64,000 nt of DNA from CAVOGJ01 sp963695405 (GCA_963695405.1 CAVOGJ010000006.1:1-64000), one strand, 5' to 3'; positions 17,988 to 28,120 are shown, counted from the stretch's first letter. Translations and numbers: made by a program. Notes: a model not told the origin generated them from the sequence alone.

Positions 17988-19931
17988 ATGACGCAATCGA
18001 GTCCGCCGACGAGTTCGGAGCGACCACAGAGGCCTGCGGTGCCCGCCGCAGCCGAGCACGGGCATCACCAACTGGGGGAATTTGCCTCGACGGCGATCTG
18101 CGGTAATGACATTACCAGTTCTTGCCTTTACGTCTCGGCGCTGGCGATTATCGCGGCTGGCAAACTTGCGCCGTTCGCTCTGCTGATTGTCGCCGCGCTC
18201 TTGTTCTTGTTTCGGGCGATTTACGGGGAAGTCGTGGGGGCTCTGCCCTTAAACGGGGGCGCCTACAACGCGCTGCTGAATACAACGAGTAAGTCGCGGG
18301 CATCCATGGCGGCTTGCTTGACGATTCTCTCCTACATGGCCACGGCCGTCATCTCGGCAGGCGAAGCCATGCATTACGCCGGTTTTCCTCATGGTTGGCC
18401 GGTGATTGCCGCCACGATCGGGCTGCTGCTAATTTTCACCGGGCTGACGATCATGGGCATTTCCGAATCGTCGCGCGTGGCGATTGGCATCTTTGTGACG
18501 CACTTGGCCACGTTGTCATTGCTCCTCATCTTCGGCTTGATGTTTATCTTCTTTTCCAAGGGGGGCATGCAGACACTGCGTGCCAACTGGTCAGCTCCAC
18601 TGCAGGCCCGCGTCGTGGAAGGCGAAGCGCCTTTGGAAGAGGCGCTCAACGCCGACATCGGTGGCGGAGCAGCGGATGCCCCGTCGCACGACCAACAGAA
18701 ACCGCACTTTCGCTTGAAGTCGATCACGCTTCCGGCCGCCATTTTCTTCGGCTTCGCGGTGGCACTCTTGGGCATCTCCGGTTTTGAGAGTTCGGCAAAC
18801 TTCGTCGAAGAGCAGCAACCGGGCGTATTTCCCAAGACACTGAAAAATATGTGGATGGCCGTCTCGTTCTTTAATCCGACGATGGCTTTTCTGGCCCTGG
18901 CCCTCATCCCTGTCACCACGATTCAGCAAGATCCGCAGTATGAGACCATGCTTCTGTCGAAGATGGCAGAGGTAGCCGGGGGGGCCTGGTTCGGCATGCC
19001 GCTCTCGTGGCTTGTCCGAGTCGATGCCGTCTTGGTCCTCAGTGGCGCCGTGCTGACGAGCTTTGTCGGTGTCAATGGGCTTGTTCATCGCATGACCCTG
19101 GACCGCTGTTTACCCCAGTTCCTCTTAAAGACGAACCGTCGGGGTACGACCCATCGCATCTTGATCATGTTCTTCTTGATGTCGGTGTCCGTATTGCTGA
19201 TCACCGAAGGCGAGATCGGGGCGCTCGCTGGCGTGTATACGATTTCGTTCCTGACGGTCATGGCGCTGTTTGCGATCGGCAACGTCCTGCTAAAGGTCAA
19301 GCGAGCCAAGTTGCCGAGACCTATCCAGGCATCCTGGCTTTCGGTGATTGTGGCGATCGCCGCCGTACTGACGGGATTGGTCGGGAATGCCGTAAGGCAG
19401 CCCGAGCATTTGAAGGTCTTCCTCTACTATTTTATTCCGACGATGGCAGCTATTGCCGTGATGCTCTACCGCATCCCGCTCCTCAAGCTGTGCCTCTCGA
19501 TGGTCAAGGCGGCGGCGTCGGCGCTGATCGGGCCGCTGAATGCGACGGCCAAGTTTGTGCGGATGAAGATCGAGGAGATCAATTCACAGCAAGTCGTCTT
19601 CTTTACGCGCGGCGATAATATCGCAAATTTGAATAACGCCATGCTCTACGTTGCCGAGAATGAGGACACCAATCGCATCAAGGTGGTGACTGTCGTCAAT
19701 GACACCGCGGATGTGCCGGACAAACTCGCACAGGACCTCGGCTTTCTCGATGAAGCCTATCCGGAAATCGATGTGGAATTCGTGGCGATCGAAGGGACTT
19801 TTGGTCCGGAGCTGATCCAACGACTGTCGGAAGAGTGGAACGTTCCCACCAATCTGATGTTCATTGGCTCACCGGGTGGTAAACTGAGTTTCGGATTGGC
19901 GGAATTGGGTGGGGTGCGGCTGATCATTTGA
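17988..19931 (+). CDS. APC-superfamily amino-acid permease with soluble C-terminal domain
   Basis: The 647-residue protein has about 12 hydrophobic segments between residues 45 and 500. It begins with the APC first-helix motif (DITSSCLYVSALAIIAAGKLAPFALL) and GEVVGALPLNGGAYNALLN in helix 2. An insertion of about 40 residues rich in Asp/Glu follows helix 6. The C-terminal 120 residues (from QQVVFFTRGDNIANLNNAMLY) are soluble, with a universal-stress-protein-like alpha/beta pattern ending IGSPGGKLSFGLAELGG, possibly nucleotide-binding and regulatory. It would import amino acids or related organic cations; the substrate cannot be read. The start ATG 17988 is preceded by GAAGGCAAGG. Confidence 0.85.
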   Translation: MTQSSPPTSSERPQRPAVPAAAEHGHHQLGEFASTAICGNDITSSCLYVSALAIIAAGKLAPFALLIVAALLFLFRAIYGEVVGALPLNGGAYNALLNTTSKSRASMAACLTILSYMATAVISAGEAMHYAGFPHGWPVIAATIGLLLIFTGLTIMGISESSRVAIGIFVTHLATLSLLLIFGLMFIFFSKGGMQTLRANWSAPLQARVVEGEAPLEEALNADIGGGAADAPSHDQQKPHFRLKSITLPAAIFFGFAVALLGISGFESSANFVEEQQPGVFPKTLKNMWMAVSFFNPTMAFLALALIPVTTIQQDPQYETMLLSKMAEVAGGAWFGMPLSWLVRVDAVLVLSGAVLTSFVGVNGLVHRMTLDRCLPQFLLKTNRRGTTHRILIMFFLMSVSVLLITEGEIGALAGVYTISFLTVMALFAIGNVLLKVKRAKLPRPIQASWLSVIVAIAAVLTGLVGNAVRQPEHLKVFLYYFIPTMAAIAVMLYRIPLLKLCLSMVKAAASALIGPLNATAKFVRMKIEEINSQQVVFFTRGDNIANLNNAMLYVAENEDTNRIKVVTVVNDTADVPDKLAQDLGFLDEAYPEIDVEFVAIEGTFGPELIQRLSEEWNVPTNLMFIGSPGGKLSFGLAELGGVRLII

Positions 19932-19985
19932 CATGGGGTCGGTGAGCATCCGTGCGTTTCGATCCGTAGATTGGCGAGGATCTTC

Positions 19986-21437
19986 GTGGCGTTGCTAAAT
20001 TCGTGCTCCCCCGTGCTGATGGCCGGATTTGCCGCTGTCGGTCTATGCATTGCCGCGGCCGCAGCGGGAGAGCGTCCGAATATCGTCATCATCTTCGCTG
20101 ATGATCAAGGCTATGCGGATGTCGGCTGCTTCGGTGCTGAAGAAATCGACACGCCTCACTTGGACGCATTGGCCACCGATGGCATGCGTTTCACCCATTG
20201 GTACGTCGCCCAAGCCGTCTGTTCGGCGTCACGGGCTGCACTCCTGACCGGTTGTTATCCCAATCGTGTCGGCATCTTGGGAGCGCTAGGTCCGCGCAGT
20301 CAGATCGGTATCCATGCCGACGAAACCACTTTGGCCGAAGTGTGTCGGTCGCAAGGCTATGCCACAGCAATTTTCGGTAAATGGCACCTGGGAGATCAGC
20401 CGCCATTCCTGCCGACGCGGCACGGATTTGATCACTATTTCGGGTTGCCTTACTCGAACGATATGTGGCCACTGCATCCAGACATCGTGGATCTTCCGCC
20501 CGCGGCGAGGAAGCGCAAGCAGGGCTACCCGGACTTGCCACTGTACCTCAACGAGCAAATCATCGATCCGAAAGTTACCGCGGAGGATCAGGCTCAACTG
20601 ACGACGTGGTATACGGAGCGGGCCGTCAAGTTCATCCACGACCATGCGGCGGAGCCGTTTTTTCTTTATCTGGCACATTCGATGCCGCACGTGCCTTTGT
20701 TCGTATCAGAAAAGTTCCGGAGCCAGAGCCGCCAGGGGTTGTACGGTGATGTCATCATGGAAGTCGACTGGTCTGTTGGCGAGATCATCAAGGCATTGGC
20801 AGCACACGACCTGCGTCGCCGAACACTTGTTGTCTTCACGTCCGATAATGGGCCTTGGATCAGCTACGGCGAGCATGCCGGGTCAGCGCGGCCGCTTCGC
20901 GAGGCGAAGGGCACGACCTTCGAGGGAGGAGTTCGCACGCCGTGCATCATGTCTTGGCCAGGCACCATTCCAGCCGGCCGCACGTGTGCCGAAGTGGCGG
21001 CAACCATTGATGTTCTGCCAACCGTTTGCGATCTGCTGCAGGCCCCACTGCCACCCCGGCCGATTGACGGACGGAGCATTCGCCCGCTGCTTGAGGGTCG
21101 CCCGGGTGCACATTCTCCCCACGAAGCCTATTATTTCTATGACGGAAAGCAGCTGCAGGCGATCCGCAGTGGACGGTGGAAACTGCACTTTCCCCACGGG
21201 TATCGCACCCTCAATGGGCGAGCCGGCGGCAGCGGGGGAAAACCGGTGGCCTACGATCAGGCGCGTATTGGTCTGCAACTGTTTGATTTGGATGAAGACC
21301 CTGGTGAGTCGACCGATGTCAGCGGTGAACATCCGGATATCGTTGCCATGCTTTCGGCGCTGGCGGAAGGAATGCGAGGCCGATTGGGCGATGCGGATCG
21401 TGAGGGGAGTGAGTCAAGACCGGCGGGGAGACCATAA
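19986..21437 (+). CDS. Secreted sulfatase (arylsulfatase family)
   Basis: The 483-residue product is a type I sulfatase, which hydrolyses sulfate esters after its active-site Cys is converted to formylglycine. The N-terminal metal site is IVIIFADDQGYADVGCFG; the modification motif is CSASRAALLTG (C-x-A-x-R). GKWHLGD, DNGPWISYGEHAGSA and RTPCIMSWPG are further family blocks. The signal peptide is the hydrophobic stretch up to AAAAAGERPN. I prefer GTG 19986 because GCGAGGA lies 6 bp upstream; TTG 19971 and ATG 20019 are alternatives. Planctomycetes carry many sulfatases for sulfated algal or animal polysaccharides. No polysaccharide lyase or maturase is in this window. Confidence 0.92.
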   Translation: MALLNSCSPVLMAGFAAVGLCIAAAAAGERPNIVIIFADDQGYADVGCFGAEEIDTPHLDALATDGMRFTHWYVAQAVCSASRAALLTGCYPNRVGILGALGPRSQIGIHADETTLAEVCRSQGYATAIFGKWHLGDQPPFLPTRHGFDHYFGLPYSNDMWPLHPDIVDLPPAARKRKQGYPDLPLYLNEQIIDPKVTAEDQAQLTTWYTERAVKFIHDHAAEPFFLYLAHSMPHVPLFVSEKFRSQSRQGLYGDVIMEVDWSVGEIIKALAAHDLRRRTLVVFTSDNGPWISYGEHAGSARPLREAKGTTFEGGVRTPCIMSWPGTIPAGRTCAEVAATIDVLPTVCDLLQAPLPPRPIDGRSIRPLLEGRPGAHSPHEAYYFYDGKQLQAIRSGRWKLHFPHGYRTLNGRAGGSGGKPVAYDQARIGLQLFDLDEDPGESTDVSGEHPDIVAMLSALAEGMRGRLGDADREGSESRPAGRP

Positions 21438-21468
21438 GTTCGCAAAGGAAGGGGTCGCGGAGTAATCG

Positions 21469-22491
21469 ATGTCCTTTCTTTTTTCGAAACCGCCGGGATT
21501 TCGTGAGCATTCATTGGTACGCGGTCCGCATGCGCAGACGGTGCTGCCCCTCTTTCTGCCGGCTGATAGACTCCCGTACGTCGCGACCCAGCATCGGCTC
21601 TGCCTGGACGATGGCGACTGCCTCGTCGTCCATGAAGATCGTCCGCCCGGCTGGCGATCGGGGCAGCGAATGGCGTTATTGGTGCACGGGCTCAACGGTA
21701 GTCACGCGAGTCCCTACATGTCACGATTGGCCGCCAAGCTGACCGCTCGCGGCTTTCGCGTGTTTCGCATGGACATGCGGGGGTGTGGCGCCGGACTTCA
21801 CTTGGCCGAAGGAGTCTTCCATGCCGATCGCAGCGATGATCTAGCGCACGCGGTCCGCTGGTTAGCTCAGCAGGATACGCGCTCACCACTGACACTGATC
21901 GGATTTTCCCTCGGTGCCAACTTGGCCATCAAGCTGCTAGGTCGAGATGATTGCGACGTGAATGAACGTGTCGACAGTTTGCTTGCTGTCTCGCCACCGA
22001 TTGATCTCGATTCGTGCTGCCGGCTGTTGGCGAGCGGACTGGGACGCATGTACGACGAATTCTTCGCGCGCGCTCTCTGGCGGAATTTTTGCCAACGCCG
22101 CCGCCGGATTCGTGGGGCAGAACGGCTGACGGTTGCTCGTCGCCCGCGGACACTGCTCGAGTTTGATACGGCCGTGACTGCCCCGCTGGCCGGATATCGG
22201 TCGGTGACCGAGTATTACGATGAGGCGAGTGCGGGAAAGGATCTCACGCCGATCAATGTGCCCACCGCGATACTCATCGCCGAGGACGATCCAATCATTC
22301 CCCCCGTCGTCTATCGCGACTGCCACTTGCCACACAACGTCCAGCTGTTTACGGCCCCACGCGGTGGGCATCTCGGCTTTCTCGGACACGCCATCAATGG
22401 CCGGGGAGAACGCATCCGTGCGGCCGACCGACGCTGGATGGATTGGCGGTTGGTGGAATGGGTCGTGGAGCGCGACCTGGCAACGACGTGA
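21469..22491 (+). CDS. YheT-family alpha/beta hydrolase
   Basis: The 340-residue cytoplasmic protein has the YheT/ABHD1-3 pattern: the RGPHAQTVLP opening, ALLVHGLNGSHASPYM oxyanion region, FRMDMRGCGAG, the nucleophile elbow GFSLGAN (about 145-151, Ser 147), the acid in AEDDPIIP (about 267-274) and the catalytic His in RGGHLGFL (about 303). Family members act as esterases or lipases; the substrate is unknown. ATG 21469 follows GGAG at good spacing, 31 bp after the sulfatase, so the two may be co-transcribed. Confidence 0.88.
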   Translation: MSFLFSKPPGFREHSLVRGPHAQTVLPLFLPADRLPYVATQHRLCLDDGDCLVVHEDRPPGWRSGQRMALLVHGLNGSHASPYMSRLAAKLTARGFRVFRMDMRGCGAGLHLAEGVFHADRSDDLAHAVRWLAQQDTRSPLTLIGFSLGANLAIKLLGRDDCDVNERVDSLLAVSPPIDLDSCCRLLASGLGRMYDEFFARALWRNFCQRRRRIRGAERLTVARRPRTLLEFDTAVTAPLAGYRSVTEYYDEASAGKDLTPINVPTAILIAEDDPIIPPVVYRDCHLPHNVQLFTAPRGGHLGFLGHAINGRGERIRAADRRWMDWRLVEWVVERDLATT

Positions 22492-22615
22492 CACCATCTG
22501 ACGCGGTGGCCGTGCGCGTCCTGAGAAGCGACGAAAGCGAAGCATCTGAAGAGCCGACCGTTGGTCATTCCGCGAACACCTGCGGTCAGGCAGGTTGCTG
22601 GATATTCGTCATGCT

Positions 22616-23179
22616 TCACGCGTTGTCGTAGGCCGCTTTCAGCCACTTCTTCAATTCGGCGTCGACGTCTTTCACGCTTTCCAGTCGGACGCGGTGGCTG
22701 ACCATCGAGTTAAAGCTACCCGACGCTTCGAGTCGTTTGGTCGGATCGACGCCCTTCAATTGGATGCCAACGTCTAACCGTGTTTTCGTGGAAGGCTGAA
22801 TCAGCGCGAACTGCTTCGATCGACGAAGACTCACATAGGACTTTTTCGGCGCCACTTCGACGTCTTTACCAAAACCAGAAATCGTTTTCATCAAGGCATC
22901 GTAGATCGGCTTGAGCGGGGCCTTGGCACCGCCGTATTGGGCTGCGATCAGGTCCTTTTCTTCGGCACTGCCCGCATCGGACGACAGCGCCTTGTGTGCG
23001 ACAAGGTTAGCGAAACCGTGCGTCATCTGATGCTCGCTCTTCAGCCATTTGACGATCTCGCCGTGCTTTGCCAGCTTTTGCCGAGCCACGAGTTTCAACC
23101 AGTTGTCGAGTTCCTTACCGGTCTTCTCCTTCATGTTCGCAATCATGGTCGCCAGCGATTGTTCGGGCGTTTGGGCCAT
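22616..23179 (-). CDS. DUF4287/DUF5655 domain protein
   Basis: The 187-residue cytoplasmic protein has an N-terminal helical DUF4287 domain (MIANMKEKTGKELDNWLKL, then HGEIVKWLKSEHQMTHGFANLVAHKAL). The C-terminal half (APLKPIYDALMKTISGFGKDVEVAPKKSYVSLRRSKQFALI) matches DUF5655, a fold related to small DNA-transport or YdhG-like proteins. The function is not established. It is convergent with the YheT gene, 125 bp away, and divergent from the hydrolase at 23582. Confidence 0.85.
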   Translation of the reverse strand: MAQTPEQSLATMIANMKEKTGKELDNWLKLVARQKLAKHGEIVKWLKSEHQMTHGFANLVAHKALSSDAGSAEEKDLIAAQYGGAKAPLKPIYDALMKTISGFGKDVEVAPKKSYVSLRRSKQFALIQPSTKTRLDVGIQLKGVDPTKRLEASGSFNSMVSHRVRLESVKDVDAELKKWLKAAYDNA

Positions 23180-23581
23180 TGGTAGGGCCTCCTCACAAGA
23201 AAACAGCAGGTGAAAGAACAGGGGCCGGGTTCATGCTCCGGCGACTTGGCGTGCCGCGACGAGCAGATGCCCAATCCGGCGGCCCGATCATGGTAAGTTG
23301 TGAGTGGATCGCGACAGGCTTGGCACCGATACAAACAATTTGTCTTAATGAACGTCCTCGGCTGGCAACCGTTCCCATAAAATCGGCAGACAGGTACGAC
23401 GGTCACCACTGGAGCAATATAAGAGAACGATCGGGTCCTGCAATCCTTTGCAGAAAGAGTTCGCCGGTGGTCGGTCGGCGAGCCGGCGCTCGGAATGTGG
23501 GGCGATCAAACGCTGGTGGATGGGCCAAATCAGGCGGGATGCGATACGCGGAGTCTTCCGTCACGCCCGCACAGGAGTTCG
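23180..23581. other. Divergent intergenic region
   Basis: This 402-bp stretch lies between divergent genes and should hold both promoters. No gene, repeat or RNA was recognised. Confidence 0.4.
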
Positions 23582-25027
23582 ATGAACGTGCAACGGAACA
23601 CTTTGAATGCGGGAATCGCCGTGGCGTGGCTGCTGGGATTGAGTGTCACGTTGAGCTGGGCGCAGGACGTCGGTCAGCGAGAACACCGGACGGAACCGTA
23701 CCTGTTTCGTTCGAACTCTGGGACCACGGTCAAGGCCCAATTAGGCTCGTTTTCCGTGGCGGAGAACCGGCAGCGGGCGGACTCTCCACGAATCTCTCTC
23801 AAGTACATTCGTTTCGCCGCGAACGGTGGAAAACCGGGGAATCCTATCGTCTATCTCGCGGGTGGACCTGGTGGATCGGGGTCGGGCACGGGTAGAGGCA
23901 GCCGCTTCGAGATGTTCATGGAGCTGCGGCAACTGGGTGATGTCATTTTATTCGACCAACGCGGCACGGGGATGAGTCATTCCTTGCCAAACGGTGCTTC
24001 CTGGGCGATTCCCTCCGGCGAGGCCGCAACTCCTGCGGTTGCGCAGTCCGTTGTACTCACTGCACTCGAAGAGAGCTTGGAGATCTGGCAAAAGGCAGGC
24101 GTTGACTTGAAGGCGTACAACACCGAAGAGAACGCCGACGATCTGGCCGCGTTGCGCGAGGTGTTGGGCGCTCGGCAGTTACGGCTGGTAGGAAGCAGCT
24201 ACGGAACGCATTTGGCGCTGTGTTGTTTGCGCCGACATCCGACGCTTGTCGAACGGGCCGTCTTGGCTGGGGTGGAAGGTCCTAATCACACGTTAAAACT
24301 GCCGGTCGACCAACAAGACTTATTGGCGAAGATCCAGTTGTGGCTTGACAAAGATCCAGAAAGGCGCACGAATGATTCGGATTTGGTCGAGAAGTTGGGA
24401 CAGGTGTTGAACCGACTGGAGAAAGAGCCAGCTCGAATTCCATGGACGTCTGGCGAGAGAGTGCTCACCGCGTTTGACGTGCGTCGCTTTCTTGCAGCGT
24501 CTTTACGCGGACCGGATTCCATTGCGATGATTCCGCGCCTGGTGAATGCCATGGCCGAAGGCAATTTCTCCTTCGTCGGGATGGCTCATCCCAGACTCCG
24601 CGGCGGGACCTTCGAAGCCATGCCGCTCGCGATGGACGCCGCGTCCGGAGCCACGCGTGAACGGCTGGAACTGATTCGGCAACAAGCGGACGCGACCATG
24701 CTGGCTGACGCCATCAATTTTCCGCTGAATGTGATCATTCCAAGATTGGTTGAACTCGACTTGGGTGACAACTTTCGTTTGCCGGTCGTGTCCGATGTCC
24801 CGGTGCTCGCCATCAGCGGTACTGCGGATGGTCGAACTCCTGCGGGCAACGCCGTCGAAGTGCTCAAAACACTCAGCCATGGTCAGCACTTGTTGATCCA
24901 TGGTGCCGGTCACGGGGATCCACTCTTTCTGGCTTCGCCCAAAATTATGATAACTTTAAAGCGGTTTCTGCGCGGTGAGGACGTCCGCGTCACCGAAATT
25001 GAGCTGCCGGCCGTCAAATTCTGGTAG
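23582..25027 (+). CDS. Secreted alpha/beta hydrolase, proline-iminopeptidase / tripeptidyl-aminopeptidase type
   Basis: The 481-residue protein has a signal peptide (MNVQRNTLNAGIAVAWLLGL ... SWAQ). The fold follows: YLAGGPGGSGSG oxyanion loop, ILFDQRGTGMS, nucleophile elbow GSSYGTHLAL (Ser near 204), catalytic Asp in SGTADGRTP and His in GAGHGDPL. GGPGGSG and DQRGTG are typical of the S33 peptidase branch that removes N-terminal residues from peptides. It is probably periplasmic or secreted. ATG 23582 begins the signal peptide. Confidence 0.85.
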   Translation: MNVQRNTLNAGIAVAWLLGLSVTLSWAQDVGQREHRTEPYLFRSNSGTTVKAQLGSFSVAENRQRADSPRISLKYIRFAANGGKPGNPIVYLAGGPGGSGSGTGRGSRFEMFMELRQLGDVILFDQRGTGMSHSLPNGASWAIPSGEAATPAVAQSVVLTALEESLEIWQKAGVDLKAYNTEENADDLAALREVLGARQLRLVGSSYGTHLALCCLRRHPTLVERAVLAGVEGPNHTLKLPVDQQDLLAKIQLWLDKDPERRTNDSDLVEKLGQVLNRLEKEPARIPWTSGERVLTAFDVRRFLAASLRGPDSIAMIPRLVNAMAEGNFSFVGMAHPRLRGGTFEAMPLAMDAASGATRERLELIRQQADATMLADAINFPLNVIIPRLVELDLGDNFRLPVVSDVPVLAISGTADGRTPAGNAVEVLKTLSHGQHLLIHGAGHGDPLFLASPKIMITLKRFLRGEDVRVTEIELPAVKFW

Positions 25028-25079
25028 TCGGCGCCATCCGTCTTGAACGTTTATCCAGAACGCAGCAAGGTTGTCTCGC

Positions 25080-26177
25080 ATGCCTCGGAAGAAGACTGGT
25101 CGAATCGACCGACGTCAATTTGTTCACGTTACGGCTGCCGCAGCAACTGCCGCTTGCCTTCCGGGGATCGTCACGGCGGATAAGGCTGCGCCGCCGATCC
25201 TGGTGGGTGCGGGCGAATACCGCTACGAGGTTTCGCACGACTGGTTGCGGCTGCCGAGTCGATATCATTGGCAGACGACCCATGACGTGGCCGTCGATAA
25301 GCAAGGCCACGTCTATGTGCTGCACGAGGGCAATCCGCAGCTGAAGGATCATCCGGCGATCTTCGTATTCGCGCCCGATGGCACGTTTATTCGCGCGTTC
25401 GGCCAGCAGTTTCAGGGCGGAGGACATGGGCTCGAGATCCATGAAGAGGGAGGAGAGGAGTTTCTCTATGCGTCCGCCTACCTCGGGCTGAAATTCATCG
25501 AAAAATTGACCCCCAAGGGTGAAGTCGTCTGGCACCGAATGGCTCCCATGGAATCGGGCTTGTACGCCCTCGGTGAGGACACAGCACCGACGAACACATG
25601 GGGCCGTGATCGTTTTCACCCCACGAATTTTGCGTTTCATCCAGATGGTCGTGTGTTTGTGGCCGATGGCTACGGTTCGTATCGCATCCACACCTACAAT
25701 CGGCAAGGTGAGTGGCTGGGGATGTTTGGTGAGGAGGGTGCGGCGGACGGGCAGTTTCAGTTGCCACACGGACTGTGGGTCGATGGTCGCAAGCAACCAA
25801 CCCAATTGGTCGTGGCCGATCGGGCAAATGGCCGCCTGCAGTGGCTGACGCTATCAGGGCAGCACGTAAAGACGATGAACGGTTTTCTGTTGCCAGCGAA
25901 CGCCGATACGCACGGCGGGTTATTAATGGTTCCGGATTTGCAAGCTCGCATTACACTATTGGACCATGATGATCAGGTCGTGGCCCAACTGGGGGATGAC
26001 GAAACGTGGCGAGCAGAAGTGCTTGCCGAAGAGATGAAGTTAAGGACCCAGCCGGCCCGTTGGCAAGCCGGTAAGTTCATCCACCCGCATGACGCGTGCT
26101 TCGACAGGGACGGCAACATCCTGGTCGCGGAGTGGGTCGCCACGGGGCGCGTCTCGAAATTGAGCCGGCTGATCTGA
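25080..26177 (+). CDS. Tat-exported NHL-repeat (six-bladed beta-propeller) protein
   Basis: The 365-residue protein begins with a twin-arginine signal (RRQFVHVTAAAATAA). The mature part has repeated NHL-like blades: VAVDKQGHVYVLHEGNP, FVFAPDGTFIRAFG, FAFHPDGRVFVADGYGSYRIHTYNRQGEWLGMFG, LVVADRANGRLQWLTLSGQ, and a final HDACFDRDGNILVAEWVATGRV. It resembles peptidyl-alpha-hydroxyglycine lyase-like propellers, but catalytic residues cannot be assigned. Planctomycetes often use this architecture in secreted proteins of unknown substrate. ATG 25080 is preferred over TTG 25071 because it leads directly into the Tat motif. Confidence 0.82.
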   Translation: MPRKKTGRIDRRQFVHVTAAAATAACLPGIVTADKAAPPILVGAGEYRYEVSHDWLRLPSRYHWQTTHDVAVDKQGHVYVLHEGNPQLKDHPAIFVFAPDGTFIRAFGQQFQGGGHGLEIHEEGGEEFLYASAYLGLKFIEKLTPKGEVVWHRMAPMESGLYALGEDTAPTNTWGRDRFHPTNFAFHPDGRVFVADGYGSYRIHTYNRQGEWLGMFGEEGAADGQFQLPHGLWVDGRKQPTQLVVADRANGRLQWLTLSGQHVKTMNGFLLPANADTHGGLLMVPDLQARITLLDHDDQVVAQLGDDETWRAEVLAEEMKLRTQPARWQAGKFIHPHDACFDRDGNILVAEWVATGRVSKLSRLI

Positions 26178-26199
26178 TCATTTTCTATGGGCGGCGGTG

Positions 26200-26335
26200 C
26201 AGCGCACCCGGATGGGACAGCGCACCCGGATGGGACAGCGCACCCGGATGGGACAGCGCACCCGGATGGGACAGCGCACCCGGATGGGACAGCGCACCCG
26301 GATGGGACAGCGCACCCGGATGGGACAGCGCACCC
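26200..26335 (+). repeat. 18-bp minisatellite, seven identical copies plus a partial one
   Basis: The unit CAGCGCACCCGGATGGGA repeats head to tail seven times without variation, with a 10-base eighth copy. It lies just after the NHL gene. Because 18 is divisible by three, several frames are open through it, but the predicted peptides are pure repeats and are not credible genes. The rest of the 26178-26536 gap shows no gene. Confidence 0.98.
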
Positions 26336-26536
26336 AGCGGAGGGCGTCCGTGTTGCGGGTTGTAACGCTTGTGCGCCATGCGACGGCGAATGGCCCCTCC
26401 GTCATGGTCCGATCCCCACGGCTACCCGTCCGATCGCAGGAAAATACCCAACGCCAGGGGCTTTGTATCCTAGGCTTTTGCAAGTCGCCCGTGTTTCGCG
26501 ACCTCTCCAGACAACCGACAGCGATCGAGGTGCCAC

Positions 26537-27907
26537 GTGTCTCTAGAAGCTTCGACAGCCCCTGCATTTTCCTCTACGTTCGCCGTAGCCCCCGTGGCTC
26601 CGAGCGACTCGCCGTTCGTTCCGCTTGCCCCAGCCGATTTACGAGAATCGGGACTGCAGGATTTTGAAGTCGAGGCACTGGTGTTGAAGTCACTCTATAC
26701 GATGGGGGCCGCGTCAAGCCGGCAACTCGCAGAGCACGTGCGTATGCCTGGTGAAATCATCCGCGGTATACTCGATCGACTTCGAGCTGAGTTGCTGGTA
26801 GTGCATCGTGGGACTTCCGATCTGGTCGATTTCATTTTCCAGTTGACCGATAGTGGGATCCAACGCGTCAAACAGCATCTGGAGAAAAACTCCTATTGTG
26901 GAGCGGCGCCCGTCACGCTGGATCAGTACATATACTCGGTCGAGGCTCAGTCGCACGCGGCGAAGACGATCAAGCTGGAAGATTTTCGCCGCGCGGTGGC
27001 CGGAATCTATCTGTCCGTAGATGTACAGAGCCAGTTGGCTCAAGCCGTCAACGCGGGCCGCGGGCTGTTCCTGTATGGAGCCCCCGGCAATGGGAAGACG
27101 AGTGTCGCCGTTCAATTGACCGCCTGCTATCCCGATCATATTTGGATCCCGCGCTCGATCACGGTCGGCGGTGAGATCCTTCGCTTATTCGATCCGAGCG
27201 TGCACCAGACAAAGGACATCGGCGGTTCGGAGTTCAGCGAATACGAGGATCGATGCGATCGACGTTGGGTTCTGATCCGGCGACCGACGGTGGTCGTGGG
27301 AGGTGAACTGACGCTGGAGCACCTGGAAATTCGTGAGCAGATTGGCAGCAAAGTTCTGGAAGCGCCCGTCCAGATGAAGAGTAACTGTGGCACCCTGTTG
27401 ATTGATGACTTTGGGCGGCAACGCGTCAGCCCCACCGAGATCCTCAATCGCTGGATCGTTCCCCTCGAGCGAAACGTCGACTTTTTGACGTTGCCTAGTG
27501 GTCGACAAATTCGTGTGCCGTTCAATCAGACACTCGTGTTGGCCACGAATCTCGAGCCGACGGAACTTGTTGACGAAGCATTTCTTCGTCGCATCCCCTA
27601 CAAAGTCGAATTGGTGGATCCGACCGAATCGTGCTTCCGCGACATCTTTGTAAAGACCGCTCAGGCTTTAAAAATCGAGATCGAGGAAGGATGTGTCGAC
27701 TACCTGATTCGAACGCACTTCACTTCGGTCAAGCGACCGTTCCGGTTTTGCCATGCCCGCGATCTGCTGTGGCAGGTCGGCAATCTTTGCGATCTGCATG
27801 GTTTGCCGCGCATGGTGACGCCTCGCACGCTCGATGCAGTAGTGCGGAATTACTTTGCCGCAGAGAAGCGCTTTGAGGGTCGACCACCCGTGTCGCCACC
27901 GAATTAG
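26537..27907 (+). CDS. AAA ATPase with N-terminal winged-helix domain
   Basis: The 456-residue protein has a low-complexity N-terminus, a winged-helix-like part (LVLKSLYTMGAASSRQLAEH, about 48-115), then an AAA core: Walker A GAPGNGKTS at about 181, LLIDDFGRQ as Walker B near 287, LVLATNLEP as sensor 1 and FLRRIPYKVEL as the Arg-finger region. The lid domain contains RPFRFCHARDLLWQVGNLC. It resembles planctomycete MoxR/AAA regulators in tandem with DNA-binding domains, but no named family was recognised. The start is GTG 26537; no in-frame ATG suits the N-terminus. Confidence 0.8.
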   Translation: MSLEASTAPAFSSTFAVAPVAPSDSPFVPLAPADLRESGLQDFEVEALVLKSLYTMGAASSRQLAEHVRMPGEIIRGILDRLRAELLVVHRGTSDLVDFIFQLTDSGIQRVKQHLEKNSYCGAAPVTLDQYIYSVEAQSHAAKTIKLEDFRRAVAGIYLSVDVQSQLAQAVNAGRGLFLYGAPGNGKTSVAVQLTACYPDHIWIPRSITVGGEILRLFDPSVHQTKDIGGSEFSEYEDRCDRRWVLIRRPTVVVGGELTLEHLEIREQIGSKVLEAPVQMKSNCGTLLIDDFGRQRVSPTEILNRWIVPLERNVDFLTLPSGRQIRVPFNQTLVLATNLEPTELVDEAFLRRIPYKVELVDPTESCFRDIFVKTAQALKIEIEEGCVDYLIRTHFTSVKRPFRFCHARDLLWQVGNLCDLHGLPRMVTPRTLDAVVRNYFAAEKRFEGRPPVSPPN

Positions 27908-28120
27908 TTCCATGGCGCGAACCGCAACCAAGTCGTTGCTTGGCCGGCCGTCCCGATGAGTTTGTGGATCGCGGAACGCTCCACAGCAATGCGCCAAGGT
28001 GCGTGATCTTGTTGCGATCAGGCACTTCGCTTCCGAGCCTTCGATCATCCTGGCCATTTCAGATGTCACGGGCAACGACATCCCAGCAGTGCCCTAAGTA
28101 GGACACTACGGTCAGAAGCC

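Noticed and set aside
26187..26667. Open frames through the 18-bp repeat
   Set aside because: Repeat length divisible by three keeps frames open; predicted peptides are monotone and lack a family.
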